Notes under the pieces: generated by a model
What the model was told of the DNA's origin: nothing
Database searches by the model: none
The model's input: the letters and a program-made list of their open reading frames with translations, nothing else
In this document: positions 8,110 to 16,711 of the stretch, piece after piece
Layout: the number at the start of each line of letters is the position of its first letter
How positions within the stretch are numbered: the first letter of the stretch is position 1
From: Bin87 sp965115825
GTDB taxonomy: Bacteria > Chloroflexota > Dehalococcoidia > Lucifugimonadales > UBA3495
Reading direction: 5' to 3'
Length of the DNA stretch: 64,000 nt
Assembly (NCBI GenBank): GCA_965115825.1
Contig: OZ220464.1
Location: forward strand, 1,984,001-2,048,000
Position numbers and translations under genes: made by a program

Positions 8110-8729
8110 CCCCGCCGGGCGCGCAGCTCTGCCCACACGGCGTTGGGCGAGACGCCGGCCGACGCCATCAACGCGAGCGTGTGATACAGCAGGTCGGCGA
8201 TTTCGGCGGGCAGGTTTTCGGCGTCGCCGGTGGCGGCGGCCAGCGCGGTTTCGCCGGCTTCTTCAATCACCTTTTGGGCGATGCGGCCGGTTCCTTCCGC
8301 CAGCAGGCGCGCAGTGTAACTGTCCTCCGGCATAGCGCGCTGCCGATCCTTGATGACGGCGAATATCTCGTCCAGCACGCGCGGGCCGCCGTCCGACGCC
8401 GTATAATCTTCGGGCAGGTCATCCATCCGAGTAAAAAAACAGCTGGTCTCCCCGGTGTGGCAAGCCGGGCCGTCGGGTTCCACTTTCAGCAGGATGGCAT
8501 CGGCGTCGCAGTCAATGTACCATTCGCGCAGGTTCAGGTAGTTGCCGGACACCTCGCCCTTATGCCACAGGTCTTCCTGGCTGCGGCTGTAAAACCACAC
8601 CTGCGTACCCTCCACAGTGCGCTTCAACGAGCCGGGGTTCATATAGCCCAGCATCAGCACCCGACCGGTGTTGATGTCCTGGGCAATGGCGGGAACCAGG
8701 CCCTTATCGTCCAGTTTTACTTGGGTCAT
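8106..8729 (-). CDS. hisIE: Bifunctional phosphoribosyl-AMP cyclohydrolase / phosphoribosyl-ATP pyrophosphatase
   Basis: The 207-residue protein carries out the second and third steps of histidine synthesis. The N-terminal HisI domain contains SGNYLNLREWYIDCDADA (61-78) and GPACHTGETSCFF (87-99), with Zn-ligand cysteines 74, 90 and 97. The C-terminal HisE domain contains KVIEEAGET (153-161) and AEIADLLYH (175-183). It is the last gene of a compact minus-strand operon after hisF and a HAD phosphatase, 12 bases downstream of the latter. Confidence 0.96.
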   Translation of the reverse strand: MTQVKLDDKGLVPAIAQDINTGRVLMLGYMNPGSLKRTVEGTQVWFYSRSQEDLWHKGEVSGNYLNLREWYIDCDADAILLKVEPDGPACHTGETSCFFTRMDDLPEDYTASDGGPRVLDEIFAVIKDRQRAMPEDSYTARLLAEGTGRIAQKVIEEAGETALAAATGDAENLPAEIADLLYHTLALMASAGVSPNAVWAELRARRG

Positions 8730-8741
8730 AGGTTACGCTCC

Positions 8742-9452
8742 TCAGATGCCATCGGCCAACCGCTGCAAAACCTGGGGCAGCTCCAGCAGGTCGCGAATCT
8801 CCGCGTCCGGCGTCGGCAGCGACGGGTTCAGCGGCGCGCCTTTGCGGTTAATCCAGACGGCGGCCATTCCCGCGCGGCGCGCGCCCAGCACGTCCTCGAA
8901 CTGCTTGTCGCCGACGTACACGCAGCTGTCGGGTTCCACCCCCAGCTTGTCCAGCGCCATGGCAAAAAGCCGGGACGCCGGCTTGTAGCACTGCCCGCCC
9001 TCCGACGATACCACCGCGTCAAACCGCGCCGGTATCCGAGCCACCACCGGGTACAGATAAGAGTCATCGGCGTTGGAGACGACGGCCAGGCGTTGGTTCC
9101 GCTCTACGGCGGCCAGGGCTTCCGGCGCGTCGAGGAAAAGCGGACGGGTTCCCAGGTCGTCAATCGCCCGCTGGGACGCCGCCATGCCGTCGCCATCCAG
9201 TCGCAGCTCGGCAAAGGCGGCGGTAAATGCGTTGGCCCATCCGTCCCGGTAGGATATGAACGGCGCGCCGGGGGCAATCCGCTGCTCCCGGAACCCGGCT
9301 GCGCCATCGTTCCAGGCCCGGCGCAGCTGCTCCGGCGCAGTACCCAGCCTCTGTTCGCTGATAATATCCGCAAAGGACTGATGCCAGTGCTCCGGCCCGT
9401 CCTGCGCTATCGTATTGAACATATCAAAAATTACGGTAGTGATGGCGCTCAT
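8742..9452 (-). CDS. HAD-superfamily hydrolase
   Basis: The 236-residue protein is a HAD phosphatase of the haloacid-dehalogenase-like subclass. Motif I is VIFDMFNTIAQ with the nucleophile Asp10, motif III is the Lys in GGQCYKPASRLF, and motif IV is VYVGDKQFEDVLGARRAG. The DxF-N-T form of motif I, in place of DxDGT, is a variation seen in members with the FDxYGT signature. The gene sits between hisF (25 bases) and hisIE (12 bases) in one operon. This makes a role in histidine or nucleotide metabolism conceivable, but the substrate is unknown. Confidence 0.85.
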   Translation of the reverse strand: MSAITTVIFDMFNTIAQDGPEHWHQSFADIISEQRLGTAPEQLRRAWNDGAAGFREQRIAPGAPFISYRDGWANAFTAAFAELRLDGDGMAASQRAIDDLGTRPLFLDAPEALAAVERNQRLAVVSNADDSYLYPVVARIPARFDAVVSSEGGQCYKPASRLFAMALDKLGVEPDSCVYVGDKQFEDVLGARRAGMAAVWINRKGAPLNPSLPTPDAEIRDLLELPQVLQRLADGI

Positions 9453-9477
9453 TCGCCTCTCCTACTTTGGTTCCGGC

Positions 9478-10287
9478 TCAGATTCGCATGGGTATATCGC
9501 GCCCGGCCAGGTAGCGCTTGGCCTGAGCTATGGAGTACGTCCCAAAATGGAATATGCTGGCGGCAAGTACCGCGTCGGCTTCGCCCTCGGCAAAAGCGTC
9601 GTACAGGTGCGCCAGGGCGCCGGCGCCGCCGCTGGCAATGACCGGAACCGGCACGGCGCGGGAGACGGCCCTGGTCAGCGGCAGGTCATAGCCGTCCTGC
9701 TGACCATCCTCGTCCATGCTGGTCAGCAGGATTTCGCCGGAACCCAGAGCGACGGTTCGCTGCGCCCACTTCACCGCGTCCAGCCCGGTAGGATTGCGTC
9801 CCCCGTGGGTGTACACCTGCCAGCCGGAGGTTTCGTCCAGGGCCAGGGTGGCGTCTCCGGCTTCGGGCCAGGCCTCGCCGGGGACGACCCGTCGGGCGTC
9901 AATGGCGGTTACGATGCACTGGCTGCCGAAACGTTCCGCGCCCTGGGCTACCAGCTCCGGCGTGTTGATGGCGGCGGTATTCACCGAAACCTTGTCCGCC
10001 CCGGCGTTCAGCATCCGCCGCACGTCTTCAATGGAGCGGATGCCGCCGCCCACGGTCAGGGGGATAAACACCTGCTCCGAAACGGTTTGCACCACGTCAA
10101 CCATAGTGTCCCGGGAATCGCTGCTGGCGGTAATGTCCAGGAACACCAGCTCATCGGCGCCTTCCAGGTCGTAGCGGGCCGCCAGCTCCGCCGGGTCGCC
10201 GGCATCGCGCAGGTTCACGAAGCTGGCGCCCTTCACCACGCGGCCGGCGTCAACGTCCAGGCACGGTATGATGCGACGGGTCAACAC
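9478..10287 (-). CDS. hisF: Imidazole glycerol phosphate synthase, cyclase subunit
   Basis: HisF converts PRFAR and ammonia, supplied by HisH, into imidazole glycerol phosphate and AICAR. The 269-residue (beta-alpha)8 barrel starts VLTRRIIPCLDVDAGRVVKG, with catalytic Asp in CLDV, and has ADELVFLDITAS, PLTVGGGIRS, KVSVNTAAI, GEILLTSMDEDG with the second catalytic Asp, and VIASGGAGALAH. I chose the GTG at 10287, which reproduces the standard N-terminus; the open frame continues far upstream without resemblance. HisH is not in the window. Confidence 0.96.
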   Translation of the reverse strand: MLTRRIIPCLDVDAGRVVKGASFVNLRDAGDPAELAARYDLEGADELVFLDITASSDSRDTMVDVVQTVSEQVFIPLTVGGGIRSIEDVRRMLNAGADKVSVNTAAINTPELVAQGAERFGSQCIVTAIDARRVVPGEAWPEAGDATLALDETSGWQVYTHGGRNPTGLDAVKWAQRTVALGSGEILLTSMDEDGQQDGYDLPLTRAVSRAVPVPVIASGGAGALAHLYDAFAEGEADAVLAASIFHFGTYSIAQAKRYLAGRDIPMRI

Positions 10288-10324
10288 GGTGAGGTTACGG
10301 CGCGCTCCAGCATAGTCGGCGGAC

Positions 10325-10333
10325 AGTATAGCA
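10325..10333 (-). promoter_or_regulatory. Possible extended -10 promoter for the hisF operon
   Basis: On the minus strand TGCTATACT gives a TGn extended -10 element, 38 bases before the hisF GTG. No good -35 is seen at 16-18 bases upstream, which is tolerated by extended -10 promoters. The same nine bases occur before hisS. Confidence 0.35.
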
Positions 10334-10431
10334 CCTCGCAGCCGCTGCGGACGCTCTTGCCCTGGCGCGCCATTGGACATATTATGTCGCGTGAACCGCC
10401 GGCCGGCAGGCCGAGCATCAGGAGGCACAAA

Positions 10432-10827
10432 ATGGCCCTCACTCTGGCAGACAGCAACCGGGTTATGGCGGCGGCAATCGCCAAGGCCGAAGAACTCAAC
10501 ATCAAAATCAGCGTAGCCGTGGTGGACGCCGGCGGGCGCCTGGTCGGCTTGCAGCGCATGGACGGCGCAATCTGGGCGTCGGCTTACGGCTGCCAAGGCA
10601 AGGCCGCAGCGTCGGCCGCGTTCGGGCGGCCCAGCGGGGAAATGCAGGACCGGGCCACTGCGCCGACGCCGGCCGGCATCCGGGAGCGTTCCGGCGCCGA
10701 GATGATTTTCGGCCAGGGCGCAGTTCCCATCACCGTCAACGGCGCAGTAGTCGGAGCCTGCGGCGTCGGCGGCGGCACCAGCCAGCAGGATGAGGACTGC
10801 GCCGCTGCCGGAGCGGCGACCCTGTAA
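10432..10827 (+). CDS. GlcG/HbpS-like heme-degradation-domain protein
   Basis: The 131-residue protein is a GlcG/HbpS (DUF336) member: LADSNRVMAAAIAKAEELN, KISVAVVDAGGRLVGLQRMDGA, then KAAASAAFGRPS, and a C-terminal GAVPITVNGAVVGACGVGG followed by QQDEDCAAAG. Relatives bind heme or cobalamin, or are of unknown role in glycolate loci; the ligand here cannot be predicted. The start is supported by AGGAGG six bases before ATG 10432. It is transcribed divergently from hisF and convergently with the cyclase gene. Confidence 0.85.
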   Translation: MALTLADSNRVMAAAIAKAEELNIKISVAVVDAGGRLVGLQRMDGAIWASAYGCQGKAAASAAFGRPSGEMQDRATAPTPAGIRERSGAEMIFGQGAVPITVNGAVVGACGVGGGTSQQDEDCAAAGAATL

Positions 10828-10833
10828 AGCCTC

Positions 10834-11553
10834 TCAAAGGGTCAGCGCCAGCGCCGCCGCCGGCGAACCGCTGCCGCCCGCCAGGCGCAACCGTCCTACT
10901 ATGACGGTCGCCCCGGTAGGCGGCAGCCGATCCAGGTTGTTCAGGCACTCCAGAACCAGCGCTGACCGCGCCAGAGCCATCCGACTGACCGACAGCCCGG
11001 CGTCCCGGCCGGCGTCAATCCCATGGGTGTCGCTGCCCAGCCCGGCGGCGCGGCGCTGTTCCAGCAGAAACTGCGCCGCCGCCAGGCCGAACCCCGGCGT
11101 GTGCATCCTGCCGTCGCCGTCAGCGTTGATGAACCGCTCCGGGTCATTCCAGTACCGCTGCCAGCCCGTGTACAGCAGTATCAGCGCATCCGGCGGAACC
11201 GGACCGTGGCGGCGCGCCCACTGAGCAACGTCGCTCGGCGTCAGTACGTAGTCCGGGTTCTCCGCCGCCGGCCCGACGGCGTCGATTACCGCTGCCGGAG
11301 CCAACAAGCTGGCGGCCGGCAGCTCGTCCGGGCCGGGCGCGCCGTCGTAGAATGTTGCCGGAGACGCCAGATGCGTGCCGCTGTGTTCGCCCATGCTGAA
11401 CCGGCGCAGAAAATAACCGTCCCGGCCGATCTCCGCCGCCACGTCAAACTCTACCGCCGGGTCGCCGGGCCATATCGGAATGCCCGGCCGGATGGGATGG
11501 CTCAAATCCACTACCCGGCGATAGACGATGCTCTTTTCCGGGCCTTCGGGCAT
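10834..11553 (-). CDS. Cyclase-family (kynurenine-formamidase-like) protein with altered metal motif
   Basis: The 239-residue protein has the cyclase fold: DLSHPIRPGIPIWPGDPAVEF at the start, a central HSGTHLASPATFYDG, LILLYTGWQRYW, and GLGSDTHGIDAG near the C-terminus. Family enzymes are Mn/Zn amidohydrolases such as kynurenine formamidase and isatin hydrolase. Their motif is HxGTHxDxPxH; here the Asp is Ala and the last His is Thr, so metal binding may be altered or lost. The two first histidines remain. The neighbour is an unknown 99-residue protein 14 bases upstream. Confidence 0.82.
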   Translation of the reverse strand: MPEGPEKSIVYRRVVDLSHPIRPGIPIWPGDPAVEFDVAAEIGRDGYFLRRFSMGEHSGTHLASPATFYDGAPGPDELPAASLLAPAAVIDAVGPAAENPDYVLTPSDVAQWARRHGPVPPDALILLYTGWQRYWNDPERFINADGDGRMHTPGFGLAAAQFLLEQRRAAGLGSDTHGIDAGRDAGLSVSRMALARSALVLECLNNLDRLPPTGATVIVGRLRLAGGSGSPAAALALTL

Positions 11554-11567
11554 TGCTGCCTTTGGGG

Positions 11568-11867
11568 TTATGCCGCCGCCGGCAGTTCGCCGGCATCCGG
11601 ATAATTCGCGCCGGCGTCGGCCACGGGCATCAGCCGCCGCATTGCCTGGCGGTGTCGGTCAACCCACTCCATCGCCAGGCGAAAATCCCGGGCCGTTCCC
11701 AGCTCGGACAGCTGTCCGAACCGGTTGCGCCCGTAGATAACGTAGCAGATGCCCGGTATCTCCCCGTGGATCAGATAGCTCCGGTAGTACACCTTGCGGC
11801 CGACTCCCGGGATGGCCGTAGTCTTCACCGCCGCGGTCGCTCCAACTATGCTGTCGTTTCTGCTCAT
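11568..11867 (-). CDS. Small hypothetical protein
   Basis: The 99-residue protein begins MSRNDSIVGATAAVKTTAIP and has a core VYYRSYLIHGEIPGICYVIY followed by GQLSELGTARDFRLAMEWVDRHRQAM. The core looks like a compact beta-hairpin domain with a C-terminal helix. I do not recognise the family. It precedes the cyclase gene by 14 bases on the same strand, so the two are probably cotranscribed. Confidence 0.6.
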   Translation of the reverse strand: MSRNDSIVGATAAVKTTAIPGVGRKVYYRSYLIHGEIPGICYVIYGRNRFGQLSELGTARDFRLAMEWVDRHRQAMRRLMPVADAGANYPDAGELPAAA

Positions 11868-12025
11868 GATTGCCGTCACTCCTGTGCGCCCATTGCCGGG
11901 CATTTGTGTTGGCTATATGTTCTGCGAAACGTAGATGCGATGTCAAGCATATTTCGAGCAATTTTTCGGGTTTTTTGTTTCAATTTTCACGCCGGCAAAC
12001 CCGTAAGCAAAAGCCGGCGGGCCCC

Positions 12026-13279
12026 TCAGGCTACGCTGTCCAGGAACGTGTCCACCGGAAGAACCTGCTGACCGGACGCGCGCATATCCCGCACTGCCAC
12101 CGTGCCGTCGCGCACTTCATCCTCTCCCAGAATCAGAACCGCCGACACTCCCAGGGCGTTGGCCTGCCGCATCTGGCCCCGCAGAGCTCGGCCTCCGTTG
12201 GCGAGAATGGCGCCCACCCCGCCGGCGCGCATCCGGTTGGCCAGCCGCACCCCCTCAATTCGGGCTTCTTCTCCGATGGTGGCAATGAGATACTGCGGCG
12301 ACGGCTCCTCCGGGACGTCAACCGCTGCCCTTTTCAGGTTCAGAGTCAGACGCTCGATGCCGCTGCCGAACCCGATGCCCGGCGTAGGACGGCCTCCCAG
12401 CTGTTCAATCAGGCCGTCATAGCGGCCGCCTCCGCAGATGGTGGATTGCGCGCCCTCAACCGCCGGCTGAATCTCAAAGACGGTGCGGGTGTAATAGTCC
12501 AGCCCGCGCACCAGGCGGTGGTCAACCCGATAGGCGATGCCCATTGCCTCCAGGTAGGACAGCGCCCGGTTCCAGTGATTATCGCAGTCGGCGCACAGAC
12601 ATTCCGCCGATTTGGGCGCTTCCTCGCCCAGAGCCCGGCAGGTTTCCACCTTGCAGTCCAGCAGACGCAGCGGGTTGCGTTCCAGACGGTTCTTGCAGTC
12701 CTGACACAGGTGGCCGCGCCTCTTTTCGTAGTAAGACTTGAGCGCGCCGACGTACTCCGGGCGGCACTCGCCGTCGCCGATGCTGTTGATCAGCAGCGTA
12801 ATGTCCGACAGGCCGATGTCGCGCATCATCGTCCAGGCCAGCCCGATTACCTCAGCGTCCACGGACGGGTCGGGGTCGCCGATGGCCTCTACGCCGAACT
12901 GGTGATGCTGGCGGAAACGGCCGGCCTGAGGACGCTCGTAGCGGAACACCGGGCAGATGTAATACATACGCACCGGCTGGGGCAGGCTCTGCATCCCGTG
13001 TTGCAGATAGGCGCGGCACACGGGAGCCGTGCCCTCGGCCCGCAGGGTAAGCATATCGCCGCCCCGGTCCTCAAAGACGTACATCTCCTTTTCCACAATG
13101 TCGGTGCCCTCGCCCACGCCCCGGACGAACAACCCGGCATCCTCAAACATCGGGCTGTCGATGCGTCCGTAGCCGAACCGCCGGGCTACGTCCCTGGCTT
13201 TGTCTTCGATATAACGCCAGTATTTCTGCTCTGCCGGCAAACGGTCGGTGGTGCCTCGGGGGGCCTGAAAGGTAGGCAT
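12026..13279 (-). CDS. hisS: Histidyl-tRNA synthetase
   Basis: This class II synthetase charges tRNA-His. The 417-residue protein starts MPTFQAPRGTTDRLP and has motif 2 (CPVFRYERPQAGRFRQHHQFGVE), the histidine-specific LVRGLDYYTRTVFEI, motif 3 (GIGFGSGIERL) and a C-terminal anticodon-binding domain with LANGGRALRGQMRQA. Length is normal. A cysteine-rich insertion, CLCADCDN with CQDCKN, lies in the middle, as in many bacterial HisS proteins. It is a single gene with a possible extended -10 promoter 46 bases upstream. Confidence 0.97.
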   Translation of the reverse strand: MPTFQAPRGTTDRLPAEQKYWRYIEDKARDVARRFGYGRIDSPMFEDAGLFVRGVGEGTDIVEKEMYVFEDRGGDMLTLRAEGTAPVCRAYLQHGMQSLPQPVRMYYICPVFRYERPQAGRFRQHHQFGVEAIGDPDPSVDAEVIGLAWTMMRDIGLSDITLLINSIGDGECRPEYVGALKSYYEKRRGHLCQDCKNRLERNPLRLLDCKVETCRALGEEAPKSAECLCADCDNHWNRALSYLEAMGIAYRVDHRLVRGLDYYTRTVFEIQPAVEGAQSTICGGGRYDGLIEQLGGRPTPGIGFGSGIERLTLNLKRAAVDVPEEPSPQYLIATIGEEARIEGVRLANRMRAGGVGAILANGGRALRGQMRQANALGVSAVLILGEDEVRDGTVAVRDMRASGQQVLPVDTFLDSVA

Positions 13280-13324
13280 GAGTCTGGTTTCGCTCCCGGC
13301 GCGGTTCTAAGGTTCTCATGCGTC

Positions 13325-13333
13325 AGTATAGCA
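13325..13333 (-). promoter_or_regulatory. Possible extended -10 promoter for hisS
   Basis: TGCTATACT on the minus strand matches a TGn extended -10 box and is identical to the element before hisF. It lies 46 bases upstream of the hisS ATG; the -35 region is poor. Confidence 0.35.
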
Positions 13334-13365
13334 CTTGCGATAACGCCTGCCGTCCTGATGATGAT

Positions 13366-14616
13366 TTATGCCTTGCCCTCAGCCTCCAGCCGCGTTGCTT
13401 CCTCCGCCGTCAGGCCTCCGATGCCGCAAAGCGTTTCCGCGTTGTGCTGTCCCAGGGTAGGCGGCGGGTTGGCCGGGGTGTCCACGCAGCCGGTGAGCCG
13501 CACCGGAGTGTTAACGGTGCGAAAGGGCCGGCCGTAGGTGTCGCCGCTGTCCACGAACATCTTGCGAGCCTCCAGATGCGGGCAGGCGTCCAGGTCCGCC
13601 GCGTCCTGGACGATACCCATGGAAAAGCCGCAGTCCAGCAGATGTTGGTTCAGCTCCCGCTTGGGGATATGCTGCGACCATTCCTCAATGGCCGGCACGA
13701 TGTTGCTGAAATAGAACGGCCCGGTAACGCCGCGCCCCAGGTAGCGGGGGTCTTCGGCCAGTTCCGGGCGGCCAATGAGCCGCCACATTGCCCGCCACTT
13801 GTCATCAGCGTTGCCGGCGCCGGCCAGCACGACGTAGCCGTCCGAAGCCCGCAGGGTCAGCTGCGCCGAGAACATATTCTCCCGCGCCGTCGTGGTTACC
13901 TGCCCGGTGGCCTGGTAGAGCGGCATACTGCTGGTGGTATGGGCGGCCATGCAGTCGTACATCGCCATGTCAACGTGCTGTCCTTTGCCGGTTTTCCGTC
14001 GGGATTCCAGCGCCAGCATGACGCCCAGCGCCGTCCAGACCCCCGGCACGGAGTCGCCGATGTTGTCGCCCACCATCTGCGGGCCGGATTCAGGAGCGCC
14101 GGTCATGACCATCCAGCCGCCCATGCCCTGCACGCAGGGATTGTTGGCCGGCCATTTGGAATAAGGGCCGCGCAATCCCTCGCTGTCGCCATAGCCCGTG
14201 ATGCTGGCGTACACCAGGGCCGGGTTGATTTCGCTGAGGCGGTCGTATCCGAAGCCCAAGCGCGCCATGGCCCCCGGCCCCCAGTTGTCCAGCAGCACGT
14301 CGGATGCGCGCACCATGTTCTCAAAGGCCCTCTTGGCCACCGGGTCGCGCAAATCCAGCGACACGCTCTTTTTGTTGCGGTTCACGCCCAGATAGCGGGC
14401 GCTGACCTGGCCCCCCTGCGGCCCCTCCACGTAGGGATCGTTGCTCCGGGCCCGGTCGCCGCTGCCGGGCCGTTCAATCTTGATTACCTCCGCGCCCATA
14501 TCGGCCAGTATCATGGCGCAGTAAGGCCCGGCTACGATATGGGTAGCGTCAAGCACGCGCAGTCCTTCCAACGGCAGCGGCTGCAATTCGCGGTCTCCAT
14601 GCGTCGGCGAAGTCAT
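13366..14616 (-). CDS. CaiB/BaiF family (family III) CoA-transferase
   Basis: The 416-residue protein transfers CoA between carboxylic acids by the family III mechanism. Near the N-terminus it has LEGLRVLDATHIVAGPYCAMILADMGAEVIKIE, followed by NRNKKSVSLDLRDP. The catalytic Asp is expected in GPQMVGDNIGD, and the C-terminal domain contains LTLRASDGYVVLAG and LGQHNAETL. The acid is unknown. The start MTSPTHGDREL is six bases after a GGAG; an adjacent ATG one codon earlier is equally possible. It is divergent from the thiolase-like gene at 14865, with which it may share a pathway. Confidence 0.92.
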   Translation of the reverse strand: MTSPTHGDRELQPLPLEGLRVLDATHIVAGPYCAMILADMGAEVIKIERPGSGDRARSNDPYVEGPQGGQVSARYLGVNRNKKSVSLDLRDPVAKRAFENMVRASDVLLDNWGPGAMARLGFGYDRLSEINPALVYASITGYGDSEGLRGPYSKWPANNPCVQGMGGWMVMTGAPESGPQMVGDNIGDSVPGVWTALGVMLALESRRKTGKGQHVDMAMYDCMAAHTTSSMPLYQATGQVTTTARENMFSAQLTLRASDGYVVLAGAGNADDKWRAMWRLIGRPELAEDPRYLGRGVTGPFYFSNIVPAIEEWSQHIPKRELNQHLLDCGFSMGIVQDAADLDACPHLEARKMFVDSGDTYGRPFRTVNTPVRLTGCVDTPANPPPTLGQHNAETLCGIGGLTAEEATRLEAEGKA

Positions 14617-14864
14617 CATCAGCTCCGGTGCGCTCCGGGCGATGCCGCGCCCGCAGCGATTTGTTATACGGTTCCCGCCAACTATACATAAGACAAGCAT
14701 AATTGGATACCTTCAGACGCTAATGCAGCCCCGGTTCCCCCGAAAACCCCACCGGAGACGAATCGCTGACCTGCCAGTTCACGCGGCGTCCGCTTGAATC
14801 CCCGCCATCGCCGTGTTAGCGTAGCCTTCTAACCGCTGCTATCTCACCGGAGGGAACCCAAGTT

Positions 14865-16094
14865 ATGGCAGGCAACCCACGCGACAAGTATTGCATCGTC
14901 GGCGTAGGCGAAACCGAATACAGCCGCGCCTCAGGCCGCACTACCCGCGCCCTGGGCGCCGAGGCCATCCGCAACGCCATCGACGATGCCGGCCTCTCCC
15001 CCGACCAGGTCGACGGTATGCTCAGTTACCACGGCGGGGACTCCACTCCCTCCACGTCCATCCAGTACGACCTCGGCATCCGCCCCAATTTCTATATGGA
15101 CTGCTCCGGCGGCGGCTCCTCCACCGAGGCGCTGGTCGGCCTTGCCATCGGCGCCATTGAAGCCGGTATGTGCGATGTGGTCGCCATCTTCCGCTCCATG
15201 AACGGCTACTCCAGCGTCCGCATCGGCGGAACCGGCGCTCGCGCCTCCGCTCCTATCAGCGGCCTTGACCTCATGAAACGGCCCTACGGCCTTATCAGCG
15301 CCGTCCAGCAGTTCGCCTTTACCTTCACCCGCCACATGGCCGAATACGGCGTCAAAAGCGAAGACCTCGCCGCCATCAAAGTCGCCCACTCCATCCACGC
15401 CTCCAACAACCCCAAAGCCCTCATGAAACATCGCGTCACCGTGGACGACGTCCTGAACTCCCGCTGGATTATCCGCCCTGTCGCCCACCTCCTGGACTGC
15501 TGCCTCGAAACCGACAACGCCACCTGCGTCATCGTAACCTCCGCCGACCGCGCCAAAGACCTCAAGCACAAGCCCATCTACATCAAAGGCGTCCAGGGAC
15601 GCGGAACCAAACCCGGCGGCGATTTCCACTACCAGCACGGCCCCATCACCCGCGTCGCCGGCCACTACATTGCTCCACGCATCTTCGACCTGGCCGGCGT
15701 CAAACATGAAGACGTCGACATCACCGGCTGCTATGATGCCTTCACCTACACCGTGCTGCTCCAGTTCGAAGATTACGGCTGGTGCCAAAAAGGCGAGGGC
15801 AAAGACTACGTTACCAGCGGCATCATCAACCTCGGCGGACGGCGCCCCAACAACCTCAGCGGCGGCCACCTCTGCGAGGGCTACACCCACGGCATGAATA
15901 TGGTCATCGAAAACGTCCGCCAACTCCGCGGCACGGTCGACGACTACTGCCCCGACGCCGCCAACGGCGTACACTCCTACGATTACGCTGAAGGCGGCTG
16001 CCGTCAGGTCAAAGACGCCAAAATCAGCATGAACATGGGCTGGGGCACCCCCGCCGTCGGCAGCTCCCTCATCATGGGCAATATCCTCAATTGA
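14865..16094 (+). CDS. Thiolase-like / lipid-transfer (SCP-x type) protein
   Basis: The 409-residue protein has the thiolase fold: YCIVGVGETEYSRASGRTTR at the start, AIDDAGLSPDQVDGML, then DCSGGGSSTEALVGLAIGAIEAG, a central DEV-less insert, and the C-terminal GRRPNNLSGGHLCEGYTHGMN. Canonical thiolases have a nucleophilic Cys in the third segment; here the corresponding loop is DCSGGGSS, so activity is uncertain. Such proteins pair with DUF35 Zn-ribbon proteins in steroid side-chain retro-aldol enzymes and related acyl-CoA pathways. The partner gene follows at 16196. GGAGGGAA before ATG 14865 supports the start. Confidence 0.88.
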   Translation: MAGNPRDKYCIVGVGETEYSRASGRTTRALGAEAIRNAIDDAGLSPDQVDGMLSYHGGDSTPSTSIQYDLGIRPNFYMDCSGGGSSTEALVGLAIGAIEAGMCDVVAIFRSMNGYSSVRIGGTGARASAPISGLDLMKRPYGLISAVQQFAFTFTRHMAEYGVKSEDLAAIKVAHSIHASNNPKALMKHRVTVDDVLNSRWIIRPVAHLLDCCLETDNATCVIVTSADRAKDLKHKPIYIKGVQGRGTKPGGDFHYQHGPITRVAGHYIAPRIFDLAGVKHEDVDITGCYDAFTYTVLLQFEDYGWCQKGEGKDYVTSGIINLGGRRPNNLSGGHLCEGYTHGMNMVIENVRQLRGTVDDYCPDAANGVHSYDYAEGGCRQVKDAKISMNMGWGTPAVGSSLIMGNILN

Positions 16095-16152
16095 CCCGCC
16101 CCGCTATTTCGTCGCCCCGCTTCCCATCGCTATCATCCCCTCCCTCACCGTT

Positions 16153-16175
16153 ATTCCCGCGCAAGCGGGAACCCA
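16153..16175. repeat. REP-like palindrome, copy 1
   Basis: ATTCCCGC-GCAA-GCGGGAACCCA forms a perfect-stem hairpin between the thiolase-like gene and its DUF35 partner. Related palindromes occur at 48692 and 51661, all ending GGAACCCA or GAATCCA. Confidence 0.65.
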
Positions 16176-16195
16176 CAACCTCCCGGAGCTCAACA

Positions 16196-16711
16196 ATGCC
16201 GGTCTATACCTACCGAGGCATCACACTCAGCATCCCCGACAACGACTCCGAATACAAAGGCTACTTCGAAGCCGCCGGCGAAGGCCGCCTGGCAGTCAAA
16301 AAGTGCGCCGACTGCGGCCTGCTGCGCGGCGAGCCCGGCCCCGCCTGTCCCTGGTGTACCTCCCTCAACTGGGAATGGCAGCAGGTCTCCGGCAAAGGAA
16401 CCATCTACTCCTACCAGATAGTCGCCCACACCGTAATCCCCAGCTTCCGCGACCTGACCCCCTTCGCCATCGTCCTGGTGGAACTGGATGAACAGCGCGG
16501 CCAGCCCGACGAATACGACGGCCTCCGTATCACCGGCAACCTGGTGGACGCCCACTTCAACATGGAAAAAGAGCAAAACGTCGGCATCGGCAAGCGCGTT
16601 GAAGCCATCTTCCACCCCGTGGAAAACGGCTTCATGCTCCCCCAATGGAAACTCATCGACGAACCCGACGACCCCAACTTCGCCTGGTCTCACCAAGTCC
16701 CTGACAGCTAA
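16196..16711 (+). CDS. DUF35 / Zn-ribbon OB-fold acyl-CoA-binding protein
   Basis: The 171-residue protein has a rubredoxin-like Zn ribbon, KCADCGLLRGEPGPACPWC (about residues 38-56, four Cys), followed by an OB-fold with WEWQQVSGKGTIYSYQIVAH and LTPFAIVLVELDEQ. DUF35 proteins form obligate complexes with thiolase-like subunits, which fits the upstream gene. The start MPVYTYRGITL was chosen because GGAG lies eight bases before ATG 16196 and the open frame further upstream is repeat-derived. Its stop overlaps that of the convergent MBL gene by 4 bases. Confidence 0.88.
   Translation: MPVYTYRGITLSIPDNDSEYKGYFEAAGEGRLAVKKCADCGLLRGEPGPACPWCTSLNWEWQQVSGKGTIYSYQIVAHTVIPSFRDLTPFAIVLVELDEQRGQPDEYDGLRITGNLVDAHFNMEKEQNVGIGKRVEAIFHPVENGFMLPQWKLIDEPDDPNFAWSHQVPDS

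Noticed and set aside
7299..9641. A 780-codon open frame on the plus strand
   Set aside because: It runs across the S51-like gene in another frame and opposite hisIE and the HAD gene. Its sequence is Arg/Gln-rich with no domain, a typical high-GC shadow frame.
14931..15974. A 347-codon minus-strand frame opposite the thiolase-like gene
   Set aside because: Composition is Ala/Gly/Val-rich and non-protein-like; the plus-strand gene has clear family segments.
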